Assembly (NCBI GenBank): GCA_964017195.1
Contig: OZ024894.1
Location: forward strand, 6,751,537-6,815,536
Source of the DNA: Siderastrea radians
Lineage: Eukaryota; Cnidaria; Anthozoa; Scleractinia; Rhizangiidae
Direction: 5' to 3'
DNA length: 64,000 nt
Shown piece after piece: positions 21,904 through 33,150 of this stretch. The notes under the pieces were generated by a model. That model did not search any database and had not been told where the DNA came from. It was given only the letters and a program-made list of their open reading frames with translations. How positions within the stretch are numbered: the first letter of the stretch is position 1; every line of letters starts with the position of its first letter. A program made the translations under genes and the position numbers.

Positions 21904-23507
21904 GGAGGCTCGCAACAGTTTTTTGGCCTTGGAGTGTAACTTTTGAAGTCAAAATTTCGCATAGAAGATAAACTTCGATTTCCTTGATACTACACCACCT
22001 TTTCAACAAATGATCAAAGTTTATTTTCTCACTGGTTTCCTCGCAACAGCTGTCACCATAGCAACGGTAATGGACAACCCCTCATTTTAAATAATGTCGA
22101 ATATCTCGAAAACTAGTCAGACACTTTATGACGAAACTTGAACTATTTGAACTACTCTACCTACACAACTTGTATACGAAATTAGGGAAAAATCTGTAAG
22201 AGCGTTCTCACGTAAATCATGATTCATTATTTACGGGCTGATTTTGGTTATTCACCTGCAATTTTCTCCAATATTAACTTTCTCTTTTCAGCTGAAGGAT
22301 CTTTTATGATATCAAAACATTCTTAATGTACATAGAACTTCCTAGGTGGCTGCGATTTTAAGATATTTATATTTAAAAACTGCTAAAATGCAGTACAATC
22401 AGCCAAAAAGTCCGTAATTTGCATAAATAGAAATATTTCTGAACTGCCATTACAGATTTTTCTCTTAAATTGATTGACGTTAGAATAATAATTCTTTTTG
22501 ATGTTCGAGCAAGTTTTAGGCTGAATAAACACTTCGTTTATGAGATAAGAAGGCTGAATCTCGGTCAGGTTTCAGTCGTTATTAACTTTCAACGCGCAAC
22601 AGTATTATTTTGTTTTTTCTGGTCTATTTCTTGGTTATTCACGTGCAATGAATATTTATACACGCTTCACATATTTTTTTTTATTATGAGAAGGAATTAT
22701 AAACGCACGAGAGGACACAAGCGCAGCGTGTATTAATATTCATTGCACGTGAATAACCAAGAAATAGACCAGAAAAAACGAAATAATACTGTTGCTCGTT
22801 GAAAGGTAATAACGACTGAAACTTGACCAAGATCCAGCCTTCTTATTTAATAACAGAAATGTTTATTCAGCCTAAAACTTGCTCGAACATCAAAAAGAAT
22901 TATTATTCTAACGTCAATCAATTTAAGAGAAAAATCTGTAAGGGCAGTTTAGAAATATTTCTATTTATGCAGATTACGAACTTTTTGGCTGATTTGCGCT
23001 GCATTTTAGCAGTTTTTAAATATAAATATCTTAAAATCGCAGCCACCTAGGAAGTTCAATGTACATTAAGAATGTTTTGATATCATAAAAGGTCCTTCAA
23101 CTGAAAAGGGAAAGTGTTAAGTTTTATCTTTCTTGAAATATTGGAGAAAATTGCAGGAATAACCAAAATCAGCCCGTAAAAAATGAATCATGATTTACGT
23201 GAGAACGCTCTTACAGATTTTTCCCTAATTTCGTATACAAGTTGTGTAGGTAGAGTAGTTCAAATAGTTCAAGTTTCGTCATAAAATGTCTGACTAGTTT
23301 TTGAGATATTCGACATTATTTAAAATGAGGGGTTGTCCATTACCGTTGCTATGGTGACAGCTGTTGCGAGGAAACCAGTGAGAAAATAAACTTTGATCAT
23401 TTGTTGAAAAGGTGGTGTAGTATCAAGGAAATCGAAGTTTATCTTCTATGCGAAATTTTGACTTCAAAAGTTACACTCCAAGGCCCAAAAAACTGTTGCG
23501 AGCCTCC
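21904..23507. mobile_element. 1.6-kb foldback element flanked by TTAA
   Basis: Two arms of about 750-800 bp are reverse complements, meeting at a loop near 22669-22728. Ends read GGAGGCTCGCAACAG and CTGTTGCGAGCCTCC. TTAA lies on both sides (21900-21903, 23508-23511). Two other copies of the host repeat have the uninterrupted site CCCCTCTTAAGGATACC at about 24752 and 41595, which shows directly that this is an insertion with TTAA duplication. TTAA use is known for piggyBac and Kolobok superfamilies; no transposase is present, so it is non-autonomous. The arms differ by scattered substitutions and small indels, so it is not brand new. Confidence 0.9.
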
Positions 23508-24309
23508 TTAAGGATACCTTGTAAAATTTTCGTTCCTTTTTTTAATAGGGGAGCCTCCCCCAGGCATACACGTTGCAAACTCATTCAGTCGAAGCTCTAA
23601 ACTTTGAATACTATTTATCGCCAGCGTCAAAATGACAATAGAACGATTGCTATTTTAGTCTCGACAAAGCTTACTGAAAAATACCGATTTCATTCCAGTT
23701 CCAAAATTATGAAATGTGCCAACCTTTTGTCTAAGAGAAGCAGTGCATGCAAAATGGACCCGTCTATTTGCTTCAGCTTGTCCTGACGAAAATATATGCA
23801 TAGAAATGTCGAAAGTAAGTCCACTCTTGCTTCAAGTTTACACGACTGACAGGTGTTTACACCTGACCCCGATCAAAGAAAAGAAACATCCTGAAGATAT
23901 TTATTCTGTCTTCGGCCTTGGTCTCTCAAAAGGTGTGCACAAAACACACGCCGGACCTTGAATCAGGCAGGGCATCCAATTAACCAGTTATTTCTCTAGA
24001 ATACCAGTTCGGAAGATAATAACCGCCTCAGAAATTCGGGTCTAACTGTAGAAAAATGTTTGCCTGCATGTCATCTCAAAACCTAGCCTTTGTAACGTAG
24101 GAAAATTGATTCCTTTTGTTTTATGTTTATACAATACGAAATTAAGTCAGGCGGTAGCATTTTTGAAGAGCAAACAGCAGCTCGGTAATTAGGCCGATAA
24201 GATTTGTTTCCTATGACGCGCTGCGACTTAAAAGAAAAAAAAAGTTTTAGCTACAGAAACCGAACAAATCAACCGGTAATATCCATTTTGAAGGCCCTGA
24301 AACAATCGG
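23508..24309. repeat. Dispersed repeat R1, right part of unit 2 copy
   Basis: Continues the host repeat after the foldback element (GGATACCTTGTAAAATTTTC onward). The same sequence recurs 1249 bp downstream at about 24757-25372 with over 95 percent apparent identity, so the region has a longer period once insertions are removed. Open frames of 60-80 codons are not conserved proteins. Confidence 0.7.
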
Positions 24310-25372
24310 AGAAAACAGACAATGACTGTACCTCCCAAATCTGTTCACAGGCGGGTCATTTTAAGGAGATAAAAGTTATTCTTCTCTGTGCTATATGCCT
24401 TCTTTACCCTTTTTACTGTAAGCAACGTTGAAATATCAGGGTCGGCCACTCTGAAATTGGTTTAGATCAGGGCCGGCTATTTTTAAAGTTTAAGTAGTGA
24501 AGAATATTAAACAATAGTTTCAATCTACCCTTGAGGGATAATTTAAATGCTGTCGCCTAGCTGTCTGACAAAGATAATACAACATAGATACCTTCTAGAA
24601 ATCGGCTTTGCTTTTTGGGCACTTTTCTATTAGGTAAACACTGAGGCACTGACAATCTGAAATAGCCAGAATTATTTTCGCCCTGTTTAAGGTAGAATCC
24701 GGGGAAAATACTACTGGAAACATAACTATGCCCACAAAACGAGATTCTGGCCCCTCTTAAGGATACCTTGTAAAATTTTCTTTCCTTTTTTTAATAGGGG
24801 AGCCTCCCCCAGGCATACACGTTGCAAACTCATTGAGTCGAAGCTCTAAACTTTGAATGCTATTTATCGCCAGCGTCAAAATGACAATAGAACGATTGCT
24901 ATTTTAGTCTCGACAAAGCTTACTGAAAAATACCGATTTCATTCCAGTTCCAAAATTATGAAATATGCTAACCTTTTGTCTAAGAGAAGCACCGCATGCA
25001 AAATGGACCCGTCTATTTGCTTCAGCTTGTCCTGACGAAAATATATGCATAGAAATGTCGAAAGTAAGTCCACTCTTGCTTCAAGTTTACACGACTGACA
25101 GGTGTTTACACCTGACCCCGATCAAAGAAAAGAAACATCCTGAAGATATTTATTCTGTCCTCGGCCTTGGTCTCTCAAAACAAAGATGTGCACAAAACAC
25201 ACGCCGGACCTTGAATCAGGCAGGGCATCCAATTAACCAGTTATTTCTTTAGAATACCAGTTCGGAAGATAATAACCGCCTCAGAAATTCGGGTTTAACT
25301 GTAGAAAAATGTTTGCCCACATGTCATCTCAAAACCTAGCCTTTGTAACGTAGGAAAATTAATTAGGCGAAG
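24310..25372. repeat. Dispersed repeat R1, uninserted copy
   Basis: Full copy of the host repeat with an empty TTAA site at 24757-24760. The right end is cut by a 1.2-kb insertion at about 25373 and resumes at 26548 with TTCCTTTTGTTTTATG. Confidence 0.75.
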
Positions 25373-26547
25373 CGACGTCTCAAACGTCGCTGCCGTCTAA
25401 TGAAATACAAGGCACATTCCTGAATTGTCAGGTGTCAGTAGACTTTGTTTCCGCGCGGAAATTCCCTGTCTTTTCTTATAAAAGTAGCACATTCCTGAAT
25501 TGGCGGTAGTCAGTAGACTTAGTCTCCGCGCGGGCTCTAAATAATCAGGCTCGTTATGATGACGTGTATTTTACGAGATTGAAAGTGTGAAGTGTAATTT
25601 TGTTGTTTTGAGTTTCGCAGTGTATTTAAGTTGAGTAAAGGAAATTGTTGAATTGTTTATTTCGCTGTTTTTTAGGAGATTTCGTTTCTAAGGGGCAGTG
25701 TTTACAAAGGCTAGTGAGAACTTTGGAGTTGTGCAGGTTGTAAGTATGTCGCCATAAAAATAGTTTTGTATGTTGTGCTGCTTTGTGCACGTTGTAATAA
25801 ATGACATAGAAAGGGAGATTGAAATGCCATTTTGTTTAGCGTGCGAGATAGTCTATGAGTCATGGAGAGTATTGTTAGTTGTGGTTACATAATGCTTCGA
25901 ACTCAACCGGTTGCGAAGGCGATGACAAACTCCATTCTTGAGTTTTGTGATAATGTAAAGCATAGGAAGGAAGATATTGTTGAGTCTACTGGTTAAATAG
26001 CTGTGAACAGTAAACACCGATCTTTATAAACACAGGTTTAGAGGTTTTAGATTGCAAGTAGCCTCTATTTATTTCTTGAGGTAAAGTCACCGATTTTATC
26101 AGTTAATCAGTTTCTGAAATATTTGACATTCTTGGGTAATATCATTTAATTTCACTGGGTCGATAGAGTTCATTGAGAGGTCTTAAGCGAGAAAGTTCTC
26201 AAAGTGAATCTGTCATATACGCGACATTTCTTTCGTCAGATTAGCTTTGTTGAAGAGTTTGAAGGTGATTTTTTCATTTGTAGCTATGACGTAAGCAGAT
26301 AGATTTAGTTATCTATTAGAGACGCTAGCGAAAGAGACTCTTCGGAAGCTTTGACGACAAAAAGTTTACTTACCATTCTAGGTAAATTACGTATATTAGA
26401 CTGTTGATGTTTTGAGCGCCATAGCACGAGTCACATTCGAGCCCGAATCAAGTTCGATTCAAGGTAGAGAACTATTCATAACAGCCCAGGGAAAGGAAGC
26501 TGACAGACTCTGCGCCGCCTGAAAAGACCTCTGAAAATTCCCTAGAA
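25373..26547. mobile_element. About 1.2-kb insertion within repeat R1
   Basis: The insert is absent from the parallel copy, where GGAAAATT runs straight into GATTCCTTTTG near 24104. Inside are a near-palindrome GCGACGTCTCAAACGTCGC at the left end and a direct repeat of CACATTCCTGAATTG with TCAGTAGACTT about 65 bp apart, each followed by TCCGCGCGG. Ends may share AGGCG-type inverted repeats. No coding sequence or superfamily is recognised. Confidence 0.55.
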
Positions 26548-26768
26548 TTCCTTGTTCCTTTTGTTTTATGTTTATATATTAAGTACGAAATTAAGTTAGG
26601 TAGCATTTTGAAGAGCAAACAGCAGCTCGGTAATTCGGCCGATAAGATTTGTTTCCTATAACGCTCTGCGACTTAAAGAAAAAAAAACATTTTAGCCACA
26701 GAAACCGAACAAATCAACCGGTGTTATCGTATTTAAATTAATATCCATTCTGAAGGCCCTGAAACAAT

Positions 26769-26951
26769 CGGAGAAAACAGACAATGACTGTACCTCCCAA
26801 ATCTGTTCACAGGCGGGTCATTTTAAGGAGATAAAAGTTATTCTTCTCTGTGCTATATGCCTTCTTTACCCTTTTTACTGTAAGCAACTTTGAAATATCA
26901 GGGTCGGCCACTCTGAAATTGGTTTAGATCAGGGCCGGCTATTTTTAAAGT
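26769..26951. repeat. Dispersed repeat R1, partial copy
   Basis: Starts with GAAAACAGACAATGACTG and stops at ATTTTTAAAGTTTAAG, where another TTAA-flanked repeat (26956) begins. Confidence 0.75.
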
Positions 26952-26955
26952 TTAA

Positions 26956-27560
26956 GAGGCAATGTCCACTAAGACCGAGCGAAATCGAAAATATGTGGCA
27001 CATGATGAAAAATCAAAATTCTCCGTTTTTCGCCCAGAGATACCTTATGGTAGCTCTAGAAACGTGGTGGCATTTTTTGTTGAGAAACTGTTTTTAAACC
27101 TCCGAAAAATTAATAAACCGTTACCGCACTACGTGTCTCTACAAACACCCCGAAAAAACGCGAATCATACCTTCTCGTAAACTTCGCTCTGTTTAATTCG
27201 CGTCATGGAAAAATCAAGTTTTGAGCTTAGAAATTTGCTGTTGATAAGTTTACAAGTAATTTGAGTCAAATTGTACTTTTGTGGATTAATTTTCAAGGTC
27301 ATGGCAGGCTGCTGAAAACCACTAAACTTCGCTTGCTTTGAATTCTCAATTTGGCGCATTTTTTCAAGAGATAGTTTCCCTCCCCGGTAAAACACCGAAT
27401 CACTTGAAATTCAGAATTCTTGAAAGAGGAAATACCGTTCTTAAACCAGGTTTAAAAATTAGTTGCGGGCTTTTTATCAGCGCCGAGTACAAACGCTCTC
27501 AAAATCCCGATAATTACAACATCAACACGTCAACAATTGGCACATACCTCCGACCAAATA
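26956..27560. repeat. TTAA-adjacent repeat R2, copy A
   Basis: Begins GAGGCAATGTCCACTAAG right after TTAA at 26952-26955. A reverse-complement relative occupies 40736-41335, whose end also touches TTAA (41336-41339) and likewise abuts repeat R1. The match spans about 600 bp with moderate divergence. No protein is recognised; ORFs of 60-75 codons appear by chance. Confidence 0.7.
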
Positions 27561-28092
27561 ACTGAGAATGTAGACATCTCTTCTATTTTGGTTGGTATTC
27601 GGTTGTAATCCACAGTGGAAAGGTAATGTCTAAGCTCACCTGAATATGGTATTGTCTAAATATCAGGTTCTGTGCGTACTCTTTCATAATAACCATCTTG
27701 GCGTCCGGGGTCAACAACATCACTGAAGCATCGCGTATTGGCAATCAACCCAAATGACTTATTCCATCGCGCCTCCTTTTGTTAAAATCAAGAACCTTCA
27801 GAAATAAAATGATTTTGCCTTATTTGAACTTCAAAATAGTTTTCTCCTATAAGACGTCTTTTCTGTGTTCGTTGCAAAATTTCGAAAACGGTAAATTCTT
27901 GCCGAAAGTTCACAAGCCTTTTTAGTTTGAGTCACGCAACAAAATGTAACGCACTTGGTTTGACCTTGGAGGGGGGAAAAAGGCACGCACAACAACAACA
28001 ACAACAACAACAAAAACAAGCAAGCAAAAAACAAACAAACAAAAAACAAAGCAATGAGAACTTTGAAAACCTGTGGACCCAAGGACCTATTG
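27561..28092. other. No gene seen; CAA-rich tract
   Basis: Contains an imperfect (CAA)n/(CAAA)n microsatellite at about 27990-28050. A start-like run of leucines and phenylalanines on the minus strand comes only from that tract. Confidence 0.4.
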
Positions 28093-28517
28093 CCGTAAAC
28101 TGCCGCTAATAAGCCCTGGGCTTAGTTTTGGGTGGGCTTATAAACGGATGGGCTTATATCCGGGGGGGGGGGGCTTATAAGTTTCGAAATGAGCCACAGC
28201 AGTGTTGATCGAAAAAAAACGTTTTTAATTTACCAGTTTTAATTAACCTTTGAAACGTCATAATAAATCTAATTAATCTAACTCATTTCAATTTTAACAA
28301 CAAAATCAAAACTGTAACAACACGAGCGTAACCGGAAGGTAACAAAACAGAGGCTCAGAGTTCATCTTCGCAGTGTTCTGTGAGAGTGCATAATATTAAG
28401 GAAATAGGGAAAACTAGAGGGGGACTTAATCCGGGGGAGCTTATAACCGCATGTATTTTTTTGTTTACAGGTAGATGGGCCTATAACCGGGGGGGTCTTA
28501 TAAGCGGCAGTTTACGG
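28093..28517. mobile_element. MITE with CCGTAAACTGCCGCT ends
   Basis: The outer 15 bp are inverted repeats (CCGTAAACTGCCGCT and AGCGGCAGTTTACGG). Inside both ends are clustered GGGCTTATAA-like boxes in mirrored orientation, with long G runs near 28161-28172. The element is about 425 bp, non-coding, and the target duplication is not clear. Confidence 0.7.
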
Positions 28518-28857
28518 TATTTATGTATTTATCAGTATCATTAGACGCAGCGAAGCCTTGCTAAAACCTTGCCTGTTACTAGGACTTTGACAAAGAAATT
28601 ATTATTAGGTCTCTATGTATTGGTCTTAAAAAAATTGGTCAAGGCAGAAGTAAGAATGTAAAAATGTATGTTGAGTTTACTCAAGCCCAAACCAGGGGTG
28701 CCGGAACCGTCCTTTTCGTTCTTTATAAGCTTGTGAAACCATTTTATGGCAAACCTAGCGGATCACACTTTTATACATTAAACTCAAAATTAAGTTGAGT
28801 TTGAAACTCAACTCATGTTGAAACTCATCATGACAAGGAGTCCTAATGTTCACGGCT

Positions 28858-29130
28858 CTTTGTCGCTTTCCGCCTGATCTTCTGAGCAGTGCAGGTGACG
28901 AAGGTGGAGAACCATACTTGTGACGAATGGCTAACCCTCGAAACGTCAGCTTTCAATCTCTTCACGGTGGCTCAATTTGCCTTATCAACTCAGTTGATAA
29001 ATACAAAGTTTTGTTTTCGCTTCCCCACCTATGCAGCACCCCAGTTTCTCTAGAAACTAACCCCCTTGTTTGTCAGGTGACAGTTGGTTGTGCGATATTT
29101 CTCCGCCTTCTCACGTTTGAGAAGAACGAG
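28858..29130. mobile_element. Repeat tail resembling a Penelope-like element end
   Basis: The string CGAAACGTCAGCTTTCAATC followed by CTCAGTTGATAA and CCCCACC...GCAGCACC resembles, from memory, a tail common in cnidarian Penelope-like or similar retroelements. No reverse transcriptase or GIY-YIG coding remains. The family assignment is tentative. Confidence 0.35.
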
Positions 29131-29352
29131 CTCGGTTTCGCTTAGAGTACTGCTATGGACGGTAGACCATCTGATGACAAGGCCTTAGATTTCAGCGCAG
29201 ATATTGGTCTTATAGGTCCCACGCCATATGCTCTTCATACACGGACGGATTCCTTCTTTCGAAAACTGTATATTCGAGAGCATGCTCACACCATCGATCT
29301 TCCAAGTGGCCACTAAAGGGCTTGCAATGGATGCGCACCGGGTGACACTTAA

Positions 29353-29723
29353 GGACGGTGCCTCCTAATACAGAGGTATTTTTGCAAAGGTTACGACTAT
29401 GGGGAAAAAGTAGATCTTAGCAAGGGTTATTGGAATCCAAAAAGAAAAATGTGGGTAACCACGCATTTTTCATAGATAATTAAGCAACCATAATTCTCAA
29501 AAAGCGTTAAAATACAAAGAATTTAAGCTCAGTTATCTCTGAAAAATCCGTGGTTACCCCCAATTTTCTTTTTGGATTCTGATAGCCCTTGCTAAGATCT
29601 GCTTTTTCCACATAGTCATAAACCGCGCAAAAACGTTGTTTTATTAGGAGGCAATTCCTTAAGAAACCCGAATATCCTGAGATGCGCGAAACATATGCGT
29701 AGAAACAAAAGGAGGCACCGTCC
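29353..29723. mobile_element. 371-bp foldback MITE, TTAA/TTGA-flanked
   Basis: Ends are GGACGGTGCCTCC and GGAGGCACCGTCC, with TTAA at 29349-29352 on the left and TTGA at 29724-29727 on the right. The inner arms are also inverted: AGATCTTAGCAAGGGTTAT near 29413 against the complement of ATAGCCCTTGCTAAGATCT near 29581. No coding capacity. Confidence 0.8.
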
Positions 29724-30075
29724 TTGAGGATGGTTCTCCACCGGGATCTTCATATCGTGTCCGGAGTTTAGGAAGATAAATGTATCCGACTTAGTCTCCG
29801 CTGGCCTTGCGGTAGCAGGCTCCCTCCCCTCCCAGGGAGGGAAGGGAGCCAGGCGTTTGAACACCACTCCCAGCTCTGCTCCTAGTACTCCTGCGCAAGC
29901 TATGGTGGCCCTGCATACATACTTTATTGTTACCTCCCCAATGGGGCTTTTCAGGAACAATTACTTAAATTACTAAGTTACTAATAAACATACAATCAAA
30001 ATTAATCACATTTAAGAAACATTTACAACATTATCTAAACTTTGTAGTCACCAAAATACTAAAAATGAATAAAAT

Positions 30076-31935
30076 TTAGGGAGTATTTACAAAATTGTCT
30101 AAAAGCTTATTCTTTAACATACGTTTAAAAACTTGAACTGAACAGCTTGATTTTAAAAAGGGATCTAAATTGTTCCAAAGTCCAATAGTTCTGTAATAAA
30201 ATGTTCTTTGTCCTGAGGCTGTTTTAAAAAGAGGTATATCAAGCTTTTGGCCACTCCTGGTTGTACGCTTGGAAACTTGCTCGCGAGTAATGAATTGTGA
30301 CGACAGATATTTGGGGGCGTGTCCGGAAATGCATTTAAAAGCCATGATAGCTTGGCGATAGTATAGTTGGTCCTTAACGGGTAACCAAGACAAACTTTTT
30401 AAGTGGGGAGTTACATGATCGTACTTTCTCGCGCCACTAACGATTCGACATGCATAGTTCTGCACAGCCTGCAATTTCCTTATATTTTTCTCTGTGGTAT
30501 TTGCCCAGACGTTCGAGCAGTAATACAACTTACTGAAAACCAAGGCATTTATCACGGTTAAAAACGATGTTCTGTCAAGACAATGTTTGACACGGCTAAT
30601 TTGCGCGAGGCGTGCGATACATTCCGATACTGTGGTCTTAATATGATCATCAAAAGTCAAGTTCGAATCCAAAATCACGCCGAGATCTTTGGCTGATTGT
30701 ACAGGGGAGATGTCTTTTCCCAACAAAGACAAACGAAAATCATGGAGCTTCGAAGTCATCTGTCGGCTCCCGAAAACAATTAATTTCGTCTTGTCTGGAT
30801 TTATCAATAGCCGATTTCTGAAGCACCAGTTGCGCACACCGAGGAGGTCTTCGTTCATCTCCTCAACAATCCGTCGGGTGTCTTGTGAATGAAAAGAAAC
30901 AAACAATTTTGTATCATCTACATAGCATTCAGTAGAGCAATTCCGTGGAGCTTCCGGTAGATCATTAACGTATATACTAAATAACAAGGGGCCCAGGATG
31001 CTACCCTGGGGTACTCCATATTCAATTGGTATTGGATTGGAAACAGTGGAGTGAATTCGTACAACTTGATATCTATTTGTGAGATAGCTGTTAAACCATT
31101 GTAGCACACTAGTTGAGGCGCCAACGTCTTGTAGTTTTCGTAACAGTATTTGGTGGTCGACACTATCAAACGCTTTGCTCATATCTAGGAGAACACAGGC
31201 AGTTAATTTCTTTTTGTCTATTCCCTCATCGGTCGTGCGAAGTAATCATGTTTCAGTAGAGTGCCATTTTTTGCTTCCATTTTGTTTTGTCGTCAACCTC
31301 TTCTTTGTTGTCAAATAGGTGACAAACTGATTATAAGCGACTCTTTCGCAGACCTTTGACAACACAGGTAGTAGTGAAATTGGTCTATTATTGTTAGGAA
31401 GTTCGTGATTGCCTTGTTTGGGAATAGGTGTGATTTCGGCTGTTTTCCAGATCCCTGGGAATGTTGAAGATGAAAGAGAAGCATTGATGATTGATGTAAC
31501 AAAAGGGAGTATAATCGGCAGGCAGTCCTTAATGACTCGAGTTGGCACTTTATCAATCCCAGGAGCCTTATTAGAAGGCATTGCATTTATAATGTCCTCG
31601 ACTTGTTTACATTCAACAGAATGAAATGTAAATTGCTTAGATGTCGGAAAAATTCTAGGAGTAAAGATGCTATTATTCAAGTCGAAGTTATTCTCTTCAG
31701 CCAAAGATTCTATTTTGGAATTGGTTGATTTTCCAACAGACGCAAAAAAATTATTGAAAGTATCCGCCACGATCTTGTCCTCTTTGCTGTAAACTTTAGG
31801 GGAGACTGATCTTTTAGGGATGCAGAGCCGGATTGCCTTCCAAATACAATTTGTGTTCCGTGGGTTGTTTTGGATCTGATCTTTGATGAATTCACTCTCC
31901 GCTGCTCTGATTAACTTCCTGTTTTTATAGGTAGA
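30076..31935 (-). pseudogene. Reverse transcriptase part of the non-LTR element
   Basis: The RT follows the insertion site and runs to the stop at 30076. Motifs in order: KAPGIDKVPTRVIK (31545-31586 region), TPIPKQGN, NNRPISLLPVLSK, DMSKAFDSVDH (about 31150-31185), YGVPQGSILGPLLF, YVDDTKLF with the catalytic aspartates, and the C-terminal WLPVKDQLYYR and WNNLD blocks. An in-frame TGA at 31246-31248, next to HSTET, separates the fingers from the palm; both sides stay in one frame, so a single nonsense change is enough to explain it. RT of this group copies its own RNA at a nicked target. As read, it cannot make a full enzyme. Confidence 0.85.
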
Positions 31936-33150
31936 CCAGGAGCGCTTACCATTTGTACGGAAAACCCGGTAATTCCGGGGAGAATTCAAATGGAACGGTT
32001 CATTCCGGTGGAATGTTTTCGGAAAAAAGGTAATACCTTTCGAGGTATTCCTTTTTCTCGCTTTTTCCGGAATTCCCGGAAATTTCTGTACTATTTGTCC
32101 ACAATTACCAGTGCCAGGCTATTTCCGAGAGGACAGCAATGCCCATGACGACGGATTTAAGTGATGAATCTTTACTGTTCCAAACCGTTCGTGGCGTGAC
32201 AGTTGTTTTATTCTCGCGGCTACTGTCAACAGACTTCTTGCAACACAATTGTAGCACTCAAGGTGAGAAAGATTTAAGTTTTGGCCGTCGGTTCTTGTGT
32301 TTTACTTTTGCTTTCATGATTCGAGCTTTTGAGCTTAAGAGCGGCTCTCTGTAACTTTCACCTAGGACCATGCAAGATAGAAAAATCGAAAATTGCCAAA
32401 CTTTGTCACAATAAAGGTCTTCCCAAACCATTTATAAAAATATAAGTTTCAGTTTATTTCGGTCAATATTTTACCGTTGCGACGACTTTATCATTTTGAT
32501 GGCTCGGGAGCGAGTAAAAACGACTTGAAAGTGTCACTTAAATCAACCGCTCGTCTTGAATTGTGAAGACAGGAATATCAATATCAAAGCCATCTAGTAT
32601 AAGTAGGATATTCCCTTGTCATGTGTGCTTTGTCAAATTTGAATTCGATCGAGTCCAGAATTTTTGAGAGATTTTTAAAATTTAACCGTTTCGAGCGGCA
32701 TAGTCGCACGCTAAAAAATGTTGAAATTCAGGACCAAAAAAAGCACTCTGGTATATGGCTTTCGCAGGTGAGACTACACTTGTGTGAATAAGCAATCTTT
32801 CCTCTACGATTTGATGAAAAAAAATGTTTGGGTAAATGAAATGGTAAATTTTGGGAGCGCTTTAACTACACCCTATTTTCCAAGCGAAGACGACCTTTTG
32901 ACCTTGACACGCGGGGAATCAATGACCAGCGTTTTCAAATAACACACGCTAATTCCATCTTTTTTAAAACAAGTATCACAATGTTTGGTACTTACTAATT
33001 AATAGAGCCTCAAATAAAGTCATCAGCCGAAAACAAGACAGGTTTTCGCTAGCAAATACGCCTTTTGGCCAAGGCAAACTTTGGTTGTTGGTGATTAACA
33101 TCGGCAAATTTGCATAAATTTGAAACATTTTTCTTTCACAACAAACTCGC

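Larger units (their letters stand above)
16564..22780. repeat. Tandem segmental duplication, unit 2 (6217 bp)
   Basis: Same content and order as unit 1, offset 6213 bp before the GATA tract and 6217 bp after it. Differences from unit 1 are G at 19921, C at 20039, T at 21498 and one extra GATA near 21587. The T at 21498 matches other repeat copies at 24396 and 26855, so unit 1 holds the derived base there. Beyond 22780 the sequence continues into the intact right arm of the foldback element, which unit 1 lacks. Confidence 0.95.

Noticed and set aside
15220..27000. Tandem satellite array across the whole 15-27 kb region
   Set aside because: The periodicity comes from a segmental duplication plus dispersed R1 copies of different lengths with separate insertions, not from a regular satellite.
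28093..28517. G-rich runs as telomeric or quadruplex-regulatory sequence
   Set aside because: The runs lie inside a MITE with clear inverted ends, and the spacing does not fit a telomere repeat.
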